Shown here piece by piece: positions 8,721 to 17,632 of a stretch of DNA of 64,000 nucleotides. Both the position numbers and the translations under genes were made by a program. The first letter of the stretch is position 1. Every line of letters begins with the position of its first letter. Source of the stretch: Sulfurovaceae bacterium (GTDB lineage Bacteria; Campylobacterota; Campylobacteria; Campylobacterales; Sulfurovaceae); NCBI GenBank assembly GCA_028714675.1, contig JAQTLV010000001.1:351507-415506 (forward strand). The letters run 5' to 3'. The notes under the pieces were generated by a model. The model saw nothing but the letters and a program-made list of their open reading frames with translations. It was not told the origin of the DNA and did no database searches.

Positions 8721-9713
8721 ATGATAAAAATAGCAATAGATGCTATGGGTGGGGACTTCGGTCCTGAGCCTATTATAGAAGGTGTGATACAGGCTCTTAA
8801 AGAGAAAAAATTTATTCCTATACTAGTTGGTGATAAATTTGCAATACTCTCATTTTTACCACAACACTATCATGATAAAGTTGAAATTGTTCATTCTAGT
8901 GATGTGATAAGTATGAGTGACTCATCAACGGATGTACTTAAAAGAAAAGAATCATCTATATACAAGGCAGTTGAACTTGTAAGAGAAAAAGAAGCACAAG
9001 CGGTCGTATCAGCAGGGCATAGCGGAGCAACTATGACTGCAGCAACTCTTAGAATTGGAAGGCTTCCTCATATTTCAAAGCCAGCACTTGCTACTCTTAT
9101 GCCAAGTCTAGGGAAAAACAAAACTTTAGTACTTGATGTTGGGGCAGTTGTTGAGTGTAAACCACAAAATCTTTATGAGTTTGCCATTATGGGCGAAGCT
9201 TATGCGAAAAGTGCTATGGGAGTAAAAAACCCAAGAGTTGGGCTTTTGGCAAATGGAGAAGAAGATAGCAAAGGAAATGATCTTACAAAAGAGACTTTTG
9301 TTATGCTTAAAAAGTTTGATTGGTTTATAGGTAATGTTGAGGGTCGTGATATATTTAATGGACATGTAGATGTTGTTGTTTGTGATGGATTTACTGGGAA
9401 TATATTACTTAAAACAAGTGAAGGTGTAGCATCTACAATTTTTGCATTTATGAAGAAATATATTAAAACATCTCTTCCCGCAACACTTGGTGCAATGCTT
9501 ATGAAAAGAAGAGTTTTTACTAATCTAAAAAAACAAATCGACTATGCAGAGTACGGCGGAGCTCCACTTTTGGGGGTTGATGGGTGTGCTATCATTGGGC
9601 ATGGAAGCTCAAATGCAAAGGCTATTAAAAATGCTATATTTCAAGCTATAAATTATTGTGATTCTAATGTAAATAGTGCAATAGAATCTCTTTTGACAAA
9701 TAGCGACAAATAA
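8721..9713 (+). CDS. plsX: Phosphate acyltransferase PlsX
   Basis: Makes acyl-phosphate from acyl-ACP for phospholipid synthesis; peripheral membrane enzyme. The 330-aa protein starts [13 protein letters not shown], the family signature, and carries [24 protein letters not shown] and a C-terminal GAPLLGVDG region, all typical. The start codon follows the rpmF stop with no gap. The partner acyltransferase PlsY is not in the window. Confidence 0.96.
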   Translation: MIKIAIDAMGGDFGPEPIIEGVIQALKEKKFIPILVGDKFAILSFLPQHYHDKVEIVHSSDVISMSDSSTDVLKRKESSIYKAVELVREKEAQAVVSAGHSGATMTAATLRIGRLPHISKPALATLMPSLGKNKTLVLDVGAVVECKPQNLYEFAIMGEAYAKSAMGVKNPRVGLLANGEEDSKGNDLTKETFVMLKKFDWFIGNVEGRDIFNGHVDVVVCDGFTGNILLKTSEGVASTIFAFMKKYIKTSLPATLGAMLMKRRVFTNLKKQIDYAEYGGAPLLGVDGCAIIGHGSSNAKAIKNAIFQAINYCDSNVNSAIESLLTNSDK

Positions 9714-9729
9714 AAATAAGGATAAATCA

Positions 9730-10734
9730 ATGGCTGTATATGCTAGTTTTAGGTCTATTGGAGCATATGCACCTGAGAAAATTTTATCAAATAGTGATTT
9801 AGAAAAAATGGTAGATACTACCGATGAGTGGATTGTAAAAAGAACAGGCATAAAAGAGAGACGCATAGCTGAAAAGCACGTTTCGACAAGCGATATGGGC
9901 GCAATGGCAGCAAAAGTTGCGATAGAAAGATCTGGATTAGATAAATCAGATATTGATCTTATCATTTGTGCTACTGTAACACCAGATTATTTTAATATGC
10001 CGTCCACTGCTTGTGTTATAAGTGATAAAATTGGAATTTCCAATGTTCAAGCATTTGACATAAGTGCTGCTTGTAGTGGTTTTGTCTATTCTCTGACAAT
10101 AGCAAAGGCTTTTATAGAATCTGGAATGAAAAAAAATGTTCTTGTTGTTGGAGCTGAAAAATTTAGTTCAATTGTGGATTATACAGATAGAAGCACTTGT
10201 ATATTATTTGGAGATGGTGCAGGTGCGGCAGTAATATCTGCAACAAAAGATAAAAGCGAAGGTTTTGTAGATATTCATGCAAGTGCAGATGGTTCATATG
10301 CCGACTTTTTGGTTACCCCAGCTCCTGGATCTGTACATCCAGCAAATCAAAAAATGTTAGATGAAAAATTGAATTTTGTTCAAATGAAAGGCAATGAAAC
10401 ATTTAAACTTGCCGTTAAGACATTAACAAAAGATGTAATTGATATACTAGAAACAAATAATATAAAATCAGAAGACATAAAACACTTTATTCCACATCAA
10501 GCAAATTATCGTATTATAAAAGCTGTTGGAGATGCTCTTGGAATGAGAGAAGACCAAGTTGTTTTGACCGTTCAAAAATATGGAAATACATCAGCCGCTT
10601 CAATACCTATGGCGATAAATGATATATATGAATCAGGCAGACTAAAAGAGGGCGAATTGATGCTTCTTGATACATTTGGTGGTGGGCTTACTTGGGCAAG
10701 CGCACTTATTCCATTTGCTGGGAAAACTAAATAG
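9730..10734 (+). CDS. fabH: Beta-ketoacyl-ACP synthase III
   Basis: Condenses acetyl-CoA with malonyl-ACP to start fatty acid synthesis. The 334-aa protein has the Cys-His-Asn triad: [13 protein letters not shown] with the active-site Cys near 113, [10 protein letters not shown] with His, and [10 protein letters not shown] with Asn. Its N-terminus [12 protein letters not shown] is characteristic. It follows plsX by 16 bp with an AAGGA Shine-Dalgarno. fabG, the next enzyme of the cycle, is encoded at 48.7 kb. Confidence 0.96.
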   Translation: MAVYASFRSIGAYAPEKILSNSDLEKMVDTTDEWIVKRTGIKERRIAEKHVSTSDMGAMAAKVAIERSGLDKSDIDLIICATVTPDYFNMPSTACVISDKIGISNVQAFDISAACSGFVYSLTIAKAFIESGMKKNVLVVGAEKFSSIVDYTDRSTCILFGDGAGAAVISATKDKSEGFVDIHASADGSYADFLVTPAPGSVHPANQKMLDEKLNFVQMKGNETFKLAVKTLTKDVIDILETNNIKSEDIKHFIPHQANYRIIKAVGDALGMREDQVVLTVQKYGNTSAASIPMAINDIYESGRLKEGELMLLDTFGGGLTWASALIPFAGKTK

Positions 10735-10742
10735 GAAACTTG

Positions 10743-11552
10743 ATGAAAATTGGTTTTATCGGCGATATAGTCGGCAAGCCTGGAAGGGATATGATATCAT
10801 CAAACCTTTCGAACCTTAAGTCCGAGCTTGGTATTGATTTTGTCATAGCAAATTATGAAAATGCTAGTCATGGATTTGGGTTAAGTAGTAAAAATGCTGA
10901 TGAATTATTTCAAAGTGGCATTGATGTTATGACAGGTGGAAATCACAGTTTTGATAAAAAAGAAATCTTACCACTTTTTGATTCACTTCCCATTATTAGA
11001 CCATTGAATTACCCAGATGATACAGTTGGAAGTGGCATTTACGAAACAACGGTAAACGACATAAAAATAGCTATAATTAATTTGATGGGGTATTATTGTA
11101 TGCCAATGGTAGATAATCCATTTACAAAAGTAATAAAAACCATTGATGATTTAGAAAATAGCGGGTATAAGCATATAATCATAGATATGCATGCAGAAGC
11201 AACAAGTGAAAAAAATGCACTTTTGCATATGCTAAAGAATCGAGTTAGCTCCATTATGGGCACCCATACTCACATAGGAACAGATGATCTTATGGTTATG
11301 AATGGATGTTGTTATGTTACAGATGTTGGACTTACTGGTTGTATGGATGGCATCATAGGAATGGATGTAAAAGCACCGATAAAAAGATTCTTGAATGGCA
11401 TTAGTGAGTATTTTGATGTTCCAAAAGAGTGCAAAAGTATTTTGCAAATGATTATATTTGAGCTTGATGATGACGGGCGTACAATTGAAGCCAAAAAGGT
11501 TAAACTTTTTGATGATGGAGATATGATAATAACAAACGCTGTTTGTATCTGA
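10743..11552 (+). CDS. YmdB-family metallophosphoesterase
   Basis: A 269-aa protein of the YmdB (TIGR00282) family, dimetal phosphoesterases active on 2',3'-cyclic nucleotides. Metal-site motifs are visible: FIGDIVGKPGR (Asp), NYENASHG (Glu/Asn), GGNHSFDK (Asn-His), DMHAEATSEK, and GTHTHIGTDD, ending with DVGLTG. I place the start at the ATG at 10743 behind AGGAA; a TTG one codon earlier is possible. It follows fabH by 8 bp. The downstream space holds the palindromic element at 11591. Confidence 0.88.
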   Translation: MKIGFIGDIVGKPGRDMISSNLSNLKSELGIDFVIANYENASHGFGLSSKNADELFQSGIDVMTGGNHSFDKKEILPLFDSLPIIRPLNYPDDTVGSGIYETTVNDIKIAIINLMGYYCMPMVDNPFTKVIKTIDDLENSGYKHIIIDMHAEATSEKNALLHMLKNRVSSIMGTHTHIGTDDLMVMNGCCYVTDVGLTGCMDGIIGMDVKAPIKRFLNGISEYFDVPKECKSILQMIIFELDDDGRTIEAKKVKLFDDGDMIITNAVCI

Positions 11553-11590
11553 TTTATAACAAGCATTAATTTATCATATTGGTTAGTCTT

Positions 11591-11663
11591 TGTCATTCTG
11601 AATTTATTTCAGAGTATCTATTTGATATAAAGTTTTAGACCCTGAAACAAGTTCAGGGCGACA
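11591..11663. repeat. Two-hairpin palindromic element (diverged family member), intergenic
   Basis: The element begins TGTCATTCTGAA and ends TTCAGGGCGACA, near-complementary ends with two mismatches. Inside are two hairpins: TCTGAA/TTCAGA on the left and a perfect CCCTGAA/TTCAGGG (7 bp) on the right. Layout and end sequence match the elements at 17939 and 53114, although the inner sequence differs. It lies between the convergent ymdB-like gene and dnaX and may also help terminate both. Confidence 0.6.
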
Positions 11664-11680
11664 AGATTTATATAACAAAA

Positions 11681-13333
11681 TTATATTTTTTGTACAACTG
11701 TAACTTTTTTTGGATTAAAAAGATCAATCGCTTCTTTAACCATTGGTTCATCCATAAGCTCTTCAGGATTTTTTTCTTGTCCCGCAACATTAGCCGCTTC
11801 TGGCATTATGCAAGAACTTGGCATTTCAATATCTTCTATCATTGATCCAACATCATTTTTACATTCGTCTTGTTCTTTTTTGATGTTTTCTTGTTTGTCT
11901 GCTTCAACTTTTTGTTTTGATGGAGTATTTTTTATTTGTGTTTTATCACCAAATATATCTTGAACAAATTTTCTAATAATCCCAAAACCAGCCTTTAGTT
12001 TCTCTTTATCTTCATCATTTGCACTAGATATCCAATAAAGCGTATCATTTTCAAACTTGTCAAAAATAGTAGTTCTTTCAAAACAACTGCCAAGGACAAA
12101 ATCTCTATCAAAAATCTTTGTTTTAAGATTCTCAAAAAGTTTTTGATTAGATGTGTTTTTTGTGGGTGTGAGTGTGTGGACAACATCGTTATTCTCGCGT
12201 ATGCTGGAATCCACTTTTTTAGATTCCACATCAGCCATAGAATGTTGAGGTTTAGGCGTATCTTTTTGAGCATTTATATCATTTTGCAATTCTTTTATAA
12301 GCGAATCTATATCTCTAAGCTCAAGTGATTCCATCATTTTAAATAGGGTTAAATATAAAACAAAATCACCGTCTGAACCAAGTTTTAAAAGCTCTTTGGA
12401 ATTCGCAATTACTCTAAAAAACCTTTCTATTATAAGAGGAGAGAGAAGTTTATCATGTGCAAACATAATATCTTTGATAAATAGTGTAAGCTCATCTAAA
12501 ATCATTTCGCATTCATATTCTGAAGCCATTTTTATAAATTCATTTATCTTGTCTAAATCTTTTGCCAAAATTGAAGAGATAAGGTTTTTTAGATGATTTG
12601 GCTCTATGATGCCAAGCATATTTGTAACCGTAGTAACATCAACAAAATTTTTACTATATACTATAGCTTGATCTAAAAGTGTCAAAGAGTCCCTAAGGCT
12701 TCCAGCACCACTTCTAGCTATTATCTCAATAGCATCATTTTCATACTCAATACCTTCTAAGTTTAAAATATATTCAAGATGATTTACTACAAGTTTGTGT
12801 GGTATTTTTTTAAATCTAAAATGTTGAGTACGGGAAAGTATAGTTGCCGGAAGTTTGAGTGGATCTGTTGTTGCTAGTATAAATTTAACAAATGGCGGTG
12901 GCTCTTCAAGTGTTTTTAGAAGTGCATTAAATGCTTGAGGTGTAAGCATATGAACTTCATCTATAATAAATATTTTGTATCTAGCGCTTGACGGTCTATA
13001 TTTAGAGTGCTCTATCAACTCTTTTATATCATCAATTCCTCTATTACTAGCAGCATCCATCTCAATTATATCCATATGGCGATTTTCATTTGCCATATTA
13101 CAATTTGGGCATTCATTACACGGTGTTGAAGTTTCACCTTTGTCACAGATAAGTGCTTTTGCAAAAATTCTTGCAGTTGAAGTTTTACCGCTTCCTCTTA
13201 ACCCTGAAAATAGATATGCATGAGATAGTCTTTTGGAATCAAGAGCAAGAGAGAGTGTACTCGAAATAGAATCTTGTCCGATTAAGTCGGCAAAGAGATT
13301 TGGACGATATTTTCTAGCTAATACTAATGACAA
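11681..13333 (-). CDS. dnaX: DNA polymerase III subunits gamma/tau
   Basis: Clamp-loader ATPase of 550 aa. The N-terminal AAA+ module has Walker A GLRGSGKTSTARIF, a zinc module with four Cys (from CDKGE to CPNC), DEVHML as Walker B and the SRT sensor motif. The C-terminal part (about 370-550) is low-complexity and charged, as usual for tau. The start is TTG at 13333, preceded by AAGGAGG at good spacing, and MSLVLARKYRP fits family N-termini. Residues about 369-382 are encoded by a palindromic element (12187-12228) inserted in-frame in the linker. A possible frameshift site at the A6 run was considered and rejected. Confidence 0.94.
   Translation of the reverse strand: MSLVLARKYRPNLFADLIGQDSISSTLSLALDSKRLSHAYLFSGLRGSGKTSTARIFAKALICDKGETSTPCNECPNCNMANENRHMDIIEMDAASNRGIDDIKELIEHSKYRPSSARYKIFIIDEVHMLTPQAFNALLKTLEEPPPFVKFILATTDPLKLPATILSRTQHFRFKKIPHKLVVNHLEYILNLEGIEYENDAIEIIARSGAGSLRDSLTLLDQAIVYSKNFVDVTTVTNMLGIIEPNHLKNLISSILAKDLDKINEFIKMASEYECEMILDELTLFIKDIMFAHDKLLSPLIIERFFRVIANSKELLKLGSDGDFVLYLTLFKMMESLELRDIDSLIKELQNDINAQKDTPKPQHSMADVESKKVDSSIRENNDVVHTLTPTKNTSNQKLFENLKTKIFDRDFVLGSCFERTTIFDKFENDTLYWISSANDEDKEKLKAGFGIIRKFVQDIFGDKTQIKNTPSKQKVEADKQENIKKEQDECKNDVGSMIEDIEMPSSCIMPEAANVAGQEKNPEELMDEPMVKEAIDLFNPKKVTVVQKI
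12187..12228 (-). repeat. Palindromic element half-copy inside dnaX
   Basis: CGTTATTCTCGCGTATGC followed by TGGAATCC at 12187-12212 matches the left hairpin of the elements at 17939 and 53114. A GATTCCA at 12222-12228 pairs with TGGAATC. Read on the dnaX strand it encodes SSIRENND without a stop or frameshift, in the tau linker. In an antisense frame it gives VILAYAGIH, close to the VIPAYAGI peptide well known from this type of repeat in other Proteobacteria. Confidence 0.65.
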
Positions 13334-13378
13334 AATATCCTCCTTATTTATATAAAATTATAGTCAATTTTTACTAAG

Positions 13379-15358
13379 TTATAGATTTTTAATTTTTGCA
13401 ATTTGATCTCTAAGTCTAGCCGCTTCTTCAAACTCTAAATTCTTTGCAGCGGCAAGCATTCTGGCTTTTAACTCATTAACTAATTTTTGTCTCTCACTCT
13501 TTGGCATTTTGTCAAGTTTACTTTTTTTATCATATATCTCATCATGCTCTTCAAGTTTTAGATTAGTATCAAGCTCTCTTATAGTAGTTGTTGGTGTTAT
13601 GTTGTGTAGTTTGTTGTATTCTATCTGTTTTTCTCTTCTTTTCGATGTTACTTCTATTGTCTCTTTAATGGCATTTGTCATACGGTTTGCATACATTATT
13701 ACTTTCCCATTACTATTTCTAGCAGCTCTACCTGAGGTTTGTATTAGCGAAGTAAGAGACCTTAAAAATCCTTCTTTGTCAGCATCTAAAATTGCTACTA
13801 AACTAACCTCTGGTAAATCAAGTCCTTCTCTAAGTAAATTAATACCTATAAGTATATCAAACTCGCCAAGACGCAAAGATCTTATGATTTGATTTCTCTC
13901 GATTGCATCTAAATCTGAATGCATATATTTGGCTTTTAGTCCTAAATCATTATAGTATCTTGTAAGTTCTTCTGCCATTTTTTTGGTTAATACAGTTACC
14001 AAAACCCTTTCACCCCTAGTAATTACACCCTTCATTTCATCATATAGATGTTCTACTTGATTTGTACTTGGCACTACTTCTATTGGCGGATCTAAAAGTC
14101 CAGTAGGTCTTACAACTTGCTCGGCAACTACGCTGGAGTGCTCTATCTCCCAAGCACTAGGAGTGGCTGATACAAACAGATAATGTGGAGCTTTATTTAT
14201 AAACTCATCAAACATCAAAGGACGATTATCGAGTGCCGATGGAAGCCTAAATCCATACTCTACAAGCACCTCTTTTCTGCTTCTATCTCCTGCATACATT
14301 CCTCGAAATTGAGGTAAGCTTACATGTGATTCATCAACTATCAACAGATAGTCTTCACCCATAGCTTCAAAATAGTCTTGCAATGAATATGGAGTTTCAC
14401 CTTCTTTTTTGCCAGTTAAATGTCTAGAGTAATTTTCTATCCCTTTACAAATTCCTGTTGCTTCAAGCATCTCGAGATCAAATTCTGTTCTCTGTTTAAG
14501 TCTTGTGTATTCTAGCAAGCGAGCCTCTTTTTCATAAAATGCAAGCCTAGAGCCTAATTCTTCTTCTATATTCTTCATAGCAATTGCCAATTTTTCTTTA
14601 CCAACTATAAATTGATTTGCTGCATATAGTGTAAACTCTTTTACTTTTGTCCCTTTTTCACCAGTAAGCGTATCAAAGTAGTACATTTCTTCTATCTCAT
14701 TGCCAAAAAACTCAACTCTCAAAGCCAGCTCTTCACTATAAGCTGGGTAAATATCTACTATATCTCCATTGACTCTAAAATCTCCTCTGTCAAAAAAGTT
14801 GTCATTTCTACTATACCCCATTTCAACAAGTTTCAATAACAATTCTTTTTGGGTATAAGACGCCCCAACTTCTAAATTTTGCACTATAGAGCTGTATTCC
14901 TCAGGAGATCCCAGTCCATAGTTGGCAGAAACCGATGCGATTACAATTACATCCTTGTGGCTTAGAAGCGATGCCGTGGTACTTAGCCTAAGTCTCTCTA
15001 ACTCTTCATTTATGGAGCTATCTTTTTCTATAAAAAGATCAGTTCTCGGTATATAGGCTTCTGGTTGATAATAATCATAGTAGCTTATAAAATACTCTAC
15101 GCGGTTATTTGGAAAAAAACTTTTAAATTCACTATACAGTTGAGCAGCTAATGTTTTATTATGTGTCATTATGAGAGTTGGCTTTTGAGTAGTTTGTATG
15201 ATTTGTGCCATAGTGTATGTTTTACCAGACCCTGTAACTCCAAGTAGAGTTTGGTATCTATTGCCATCCATTATGGAATTTGTAAGTTTTTCTATGGCTT
15301 GTGGTTGGTCACCAGAAGGTGAATATGCACAGCTCAATTCAAATGGTTTTTGTTTCAT
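13379..15358 (-). CDS. uvrB: Excinuclease ABC subunit B
   Basis: Damage-verifying helicase-like subunit of nucleotide excision repair, 659 aa. Visible features are Walker [15 protein letters not shown], the beta-hairpin [12 protein letters not shown] that clamps DNA, the DESH box, motif [11 protein letters not shown], and a C-terminal UVR domain ([11 protein letters not shown]) that contacts UvrC. It is transcribed away from the small gene at 15427, with about 68 bp between the divergent starts. Confidence 0.97.
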   Translation of the reverse strand: MKQKPFELSCAYSPSGDQPQAIEKLTNSIMDGNRYQTLLGVTGSGKTYTMAQIIQTTQKPTLIMTHNKTLAAQLYSEFKSFFPNNRVEYFISYYDYYQPEAYIPRTDLFIEKDSSINEELERLRLSTTASLLSHKDVIVIASVSANYGLGSPEEYSSIVQNLEVGASYTQKELLLKLVEMGYSRNDNFFDRGDFRVNGDIVDIYPAYSEELALRVEFFGNEIEEMYYFDTLTGEKGTKVKEFTLYAANQFIVGKEKLAIAMKNIEEELGSRLAFYEKEARLLEYTRLKQRTEFDLEMLEATGICKGIENYSRHLTGKKEGETPYSLQDYFEAMGEDYLLIVDESHVSLPQFRGMYAGDRSRKEVLVEYGFRLPSALDNRPLMFDEFINKAPHYLFVSATPSAWEIEHSSVVAEQVVRPTGLLDPPIEVVPSTNQVEHLYDEMKGVITRGERVLVTVLTKKMAEELTRYYNDLGLKAKYMHSDLDAIERNQIIRSLRLGEFDILIGINLLREGLDLPEVSLVAILDADKEGFLRSLTSLIQTSGRAARNSNGKVIMYANRMTNAIKETIEVTSKRREKQIEYNKLHNITPTTTIRELDTNLKLEEHDEIYDKKSKLDKMPKSERQKLVNELKARMLAAAKNLEFEEAARLRDQIAKIKNL

Positions 15359-15426
15359 ATACTTTTTATCTTTTTACCAAGTTTATGTTATTATATCAAA
15401 TAAACAGACCAAACAAAAGGCAAAAA

Positions 15427-15624
15427 ATGAATGCACTCGAAAAGCTTAGCCAAAAGATAAAAGCATTTCGCAATTCATATGATGATATAAATGCAAAAAA
15501 CATAGAACTTAAAGAAAAAGCAAAAATAATGCAAAAAGAGATAGATGCTCTTAAGGCAGACTTAATTGAAAAAGATCAAGAAATAGAGTCTATAGTAGCC
15601 AAAATAGAAGAGTTATTGGAGTAG
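15427..15624 (+). CDS. Small coiled-coil protein (ZapB-like size and shape)
   Basis: A 65-aa, highly charged and almost wholly helical protein with heptad-like hydrophobic spacing over its full length and no Cys or Trp. Size and composition resemble the cell-division protein ZapB or DUF904 proteins, but such short coiled coils are hard to assign. It precedes a 75-aa gene by 2 bp, and that gene starts like ZapA, which makes a Z-ring accessory pair plausible but unproven. Confidence 0.65.
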   Translation: MNALEKLSQKIKAFRNSYDDINAKNIELKEKAKIMQKEIDALKADLIEKDQEIESIVAKIEELLE

Positions 15625-15626
15625 AA

Positions 15627-15854
15627 ATGGAAAAAGAACTAAAAAAAGTATCTGTTACAATAGCAGGAACTAGATATGAGTTTGCACTTGAAGAAGATTT
15701 TGCTGATTTTATACTTGAAGAATTTAGAGAGAATGAAGTCTTATTAGACCAAGACAATCGTCCAGATAAACTACTAAAAGCCTTTTTAAAAGTATCTAAA
15801 CAATGTTTTGAGTATGATGAAGATATAAACGCACTTATAAGTGAACTCGAATAA
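15627..15854 (+). CDS. Small protein with ZapA-like N-terminus
   Basis: A 75-aa acidic protein. Its first residues KVSVTIAGTRYEF follow the V-T-I-x-G-x-x-Y pattern at the start of ZapA, the FtsZ-ring bundling protein, but the long C-terminal coiled coil of ZapA is absent. It is cotranscribed with the coiled-coil gene ending 2 bp upstream. I recognise no domain with certainty. The final residues sit just before a consensus promoter for the pilin genes. Confidence 0.6.
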   Translation: MEKELKKVSVTIAGTRYEFALEEDFADFILEEFRENEVLLDQDNRPDKLLKAFLKVSKQCFEYDEDINALISELE

Positions 15855-15899
15855 TAAACTTTATCAAATAAAAAAAATTCACAATTTTTCCACAAATGC

Positions 15900-15928
15900 T
15901 TGACATTGTATTTTAAAAGTATTATAAT
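15900..15928 (+). promoter_or_regulatory. Perfect consensus sigma-70 promoter for the first pilin gene
   Basis: TTGACA at 15900-15905 and TATAAT at 15923-15928 are separated by exactly 17 bp, a perfect match to the housekeeping consensus. The leader is about 57 nt to the ATG at 15992, with AAAGGAG before it. Campylobacterota promoters usually have no conserved -35, so this suggests very strong expression. Confidence 0.85.
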
Positions 15929-15991
15929 TTGATTTGAGAGTGCATAATTATATGTATTCTATAATTCAAATTAACAATTAAAGGAGTTATT

Positions 15992-16399
15992 ATGAGAAAA
16001 GGTTTTACGATGATCGAATTGATCTTTGTTATTGTAATTATAGGAATATTAGCAGCTATTGCTGTACCAAGAATGATGGCAACAAGGGACGACGCAAAAA
16101 TATCAGCTCAACTATCATCAGCCAAACAAACAGTTGACAATTTGGGTGCTGAGTATACTTCGCAAGGTGCATTTGGAGCCAATAGCATTACAGATGCAAA
16201 TAATGGTCTTGATTGTTTTACTGTTGCACCAACTGCTAATGCTGGAGAATTCACTATAGCTGTGGCAGCAAAAGACGCTACTAGATGCCCTGCTACTGTC
16301 GTTACAGCACTTCAAGCACAAGCAGCTGCTAATGGACTTACTGATGCACTTGGCGCAGCAAAAACATATACATTTGCTGGAAGCAATGTAGTTAGATAA
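15992..16399 (+). CDS. Type IV pilin/pseudopilin-like protein 1
   Basis: A 135-aa prepilin: MRKG followed by FTMIELIFVIVIIGILAAIA, i.e. a short positively charged leader, a Gly before the cleavage site, Phe +1, Glu +5 and a hydrophobic alpha-1 helix. The C-terminal globular part is small and Ala/Thr-rich with two cysteines (C75 and C99 region) that may form the usual pilin disulfide. It has its own consensus promoter and its own terminator, so it is likely a highly made fibre subunit. comEC lies 6 kb away, so a role in DNA uptake is possible; a type II secretion role cannot be excluded. Confidence 0.85.
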   Translation: MRKGFTMIELIFVIVIIGILAAIAVPRMMATRDDAKISAQLSSAKQTVDNLGAEYTSQGAFGANSITDANNGLDCFTVAPTANAGEFTIAVAAKDATRCPATVVTALQAQAAANGLTDALGAAKTYTFAGSNVVR

Positions 16400-16410
16400 A
16401 CTTTTATAAA

Positions 16411-16439
16411 ACAAAGGGTTACTCAACCCTTTGTTTTTC
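16411..16439 (+). terminator. Strong intrinsic terminator after pilin 1
   Basis: ACAAAGGGTT (16411-16420) and AACCCTTTGT (16425-16434) form a perfect 10-bp stem with a 4-base loop, followed by TTTTCT. It starts 11 bases after the stop of the first pilin gene and separates it from the second. Confidence 0.92.
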
Positions 16440-16556
16440 TATTACAACCAATATTTTATTCTTTTTATACATGTAACAAATTTAATCAAATCAAACAAAA
16501 TCCATCTAAAATTAGTTATAATTATCTCTTAAGGATTTTTATATAAGGAGTTACGC

Positions 16557-16964
16557 ATGAGAAAAGGTTTTACAATGATTGAATTGATCTTTGTTATTGT
16601 AATTATAGGAATATTAGCAGCTATTGCTGTACCAAGAATGATGGCAACGAGAGATGATGCTAAGATAAGCATGGAATTGTCATCAGCTAAACAAGCTATT
16701 GAAAATTTAGGCATGGAGTATACTTCAAAGAATGCATTTGCCGCTAATTCAGTAGCCACCGCAGATGCTTCTGCTAAATGTTTTGATATTGCAGCAACAG
16801 CCAATCCAGGGGAAGTAACTGTTGGAATTATAGCGACTGCAAGTGTAGATTGTCCAACATTAGTGCGTACAGCAGTTTTATCTGAGGCAACAGCAAATGG
16901 AACACTCGGGTTTGGTGGTTCTGATAAAACTTACAATTTTGCAGGACAAACAATATCAAGATAG
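16557..16964 (+). CDS. Type IV pilin/pseudopilin-like protein 2
   Basis: A 135-aa paralogue of pilin 1 with the same leader and helix (MRKG, then FTMIELIFVIVIIGILAAIA). A 68-bp stretch of the 5' half (16581-16648) is identical base for base to 16016-16083 in pilin 1, while the 3' half has diverged strongly. Two Cys remain in the C-terminal part. It has a TATAAT at 16517-16522 and an AAGGAG before the ATG. Probably a minor or alternative fibre subunit. Confidence 0.85.
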   Translation: MRKGFTMIELIFVIVIIGILAAIAVPRMMATRDDAKISMELSSAKQAIENLGMEYTSKNAFAANSVATADASAKCFDIAATANPGEVTVGIIATASVDCPTLVRTAVLSEATANGTLGFGGSDKTYNFAGQTISR

Positions 16965-17079
16965 GCAATTAATAAAAAACACTTTTTGTATTTTTAAAGC
17001 ACTTACAATTTTGATAAAATCATTCAGAAATAAGATATAATTATGAATATTATGTTAATAAACTTTTTAGGAGTTTGAA

Positions 17080-17559
17080 ATGAAAAAAGCATTTACATTA
17101 ATCGAACTTGTTTTCGTTATCGTAATAGTAGGAATACTTGCTGCAATAGCAGTTCCAAGATTTGCCGCAACGAGAGATGATGCAGAGATATCCAAAGCCA
17201 AAGCCACTATTGCTTCTGTTAAGGCAGCACTTTCTACCGAGAGACAGCTTAGAATATTAAGAGGTGATTTTACTGCTATTACATCACTTAATGCCGGAGG
17301 TGGCGCATTTTCTACATTTAGTGCAGATGGATCTGTTCCGTCAGTTAGTCGTCCAGTTTTAGAAAGTACAGTGATTGCCTGCAATGCAACAAAGACTACT
17401 GCATGTTGGAATGCAGCTGCACCAATATATACGTATGTTATGCCAAATGGAGTAGGCGGCAGCAGTGTAGCGTTTTCATTGGTTGATGCAGGCGGACAAT
17501 ATACTGGGCAGTTTAACTGTAATGTAGCCGATACAAATTGTCAATTATTAACACAATAG
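17080..17559 (+). CDS. Type IV pilin/pseudopilin-like protein 3
   Basis: A 159-aa prepilin (MKKA, then FTLIELVFVIVIVGILAAIA) with Ala rather than Gly before the cleavage site, Glu +5 and the usual helix. Codon choice differs from pilins 1 and 2, so it is an older paralogue. The C-terminal domain has four cysteines in two pairs (C-x6-C and C-x5-C spacing near the end), suggesting disulfides. TATAAT lies at 17036-17041. It is followed by the priA promoter, with no clear terminator between. Confidence 0.83.
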   Translation: MKKAFTLIELVFVIVIVGILAAIAVPRFAATRDDAEISKAKATIASVKAALSTERQLRILRGDFTAITSLNAGGGAFSTFSADGSVPSVSRPVLESTVIACNATKTTACWNAAAPIYTYVMPNGVGGSSVAFSLVDAGGQYTGQFNCNVADTNCQLLTQ

Positions 17560-17594
17560 ACAAATTGGTAGTGGGTAATTAGCAATATAGTTTG

Positions 17595-17632
17595 TGATAT
17601 AATACTCTTTTATCAAAATAAAAGAGTTAAGC
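17595..17632 (+). promoter_or_regulatory. priA promoter and ribosome binding site
   Basis: TGATATAAT at 17595-17603 is an extended -10 element. A transcript would begin near 17610 and has AAAAGAG (17620-17626) about 6 bases before the codon ATC at 17633. A perfect 9-bp inverted repeat, ACTCTTTTA/TAAAAGAGT (17604-17612, 17619-17627), overlaps the expected transcription start and the ribosome binding site. Confidence 0.6.

Noticed and set aside
12195-12240. Possible programmed frameshift in dnaX at an A6 run next to a hairpin
   Set aside because: The in-frame codons are TCT AAA AAA GTG, not an A-AAA-AAG heptamer, and the -1 frame stays open for about 70 codons, so no short gamma-like product results.
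11995-12273. 92-codon ORF on the - strand inside dnaX
   Set aside because: It is the shifted frame of dnaX, opened partly by the palindromic element; no start signals or family features.
17604-17627. 9-bp hairpin as an RNA attenuator for priA
   Set aside because: The extended -10 ends at 17603, so transcription would begin inside the left arm and the RNA hairpin could not form fully; a DNA-level operator remains possible.
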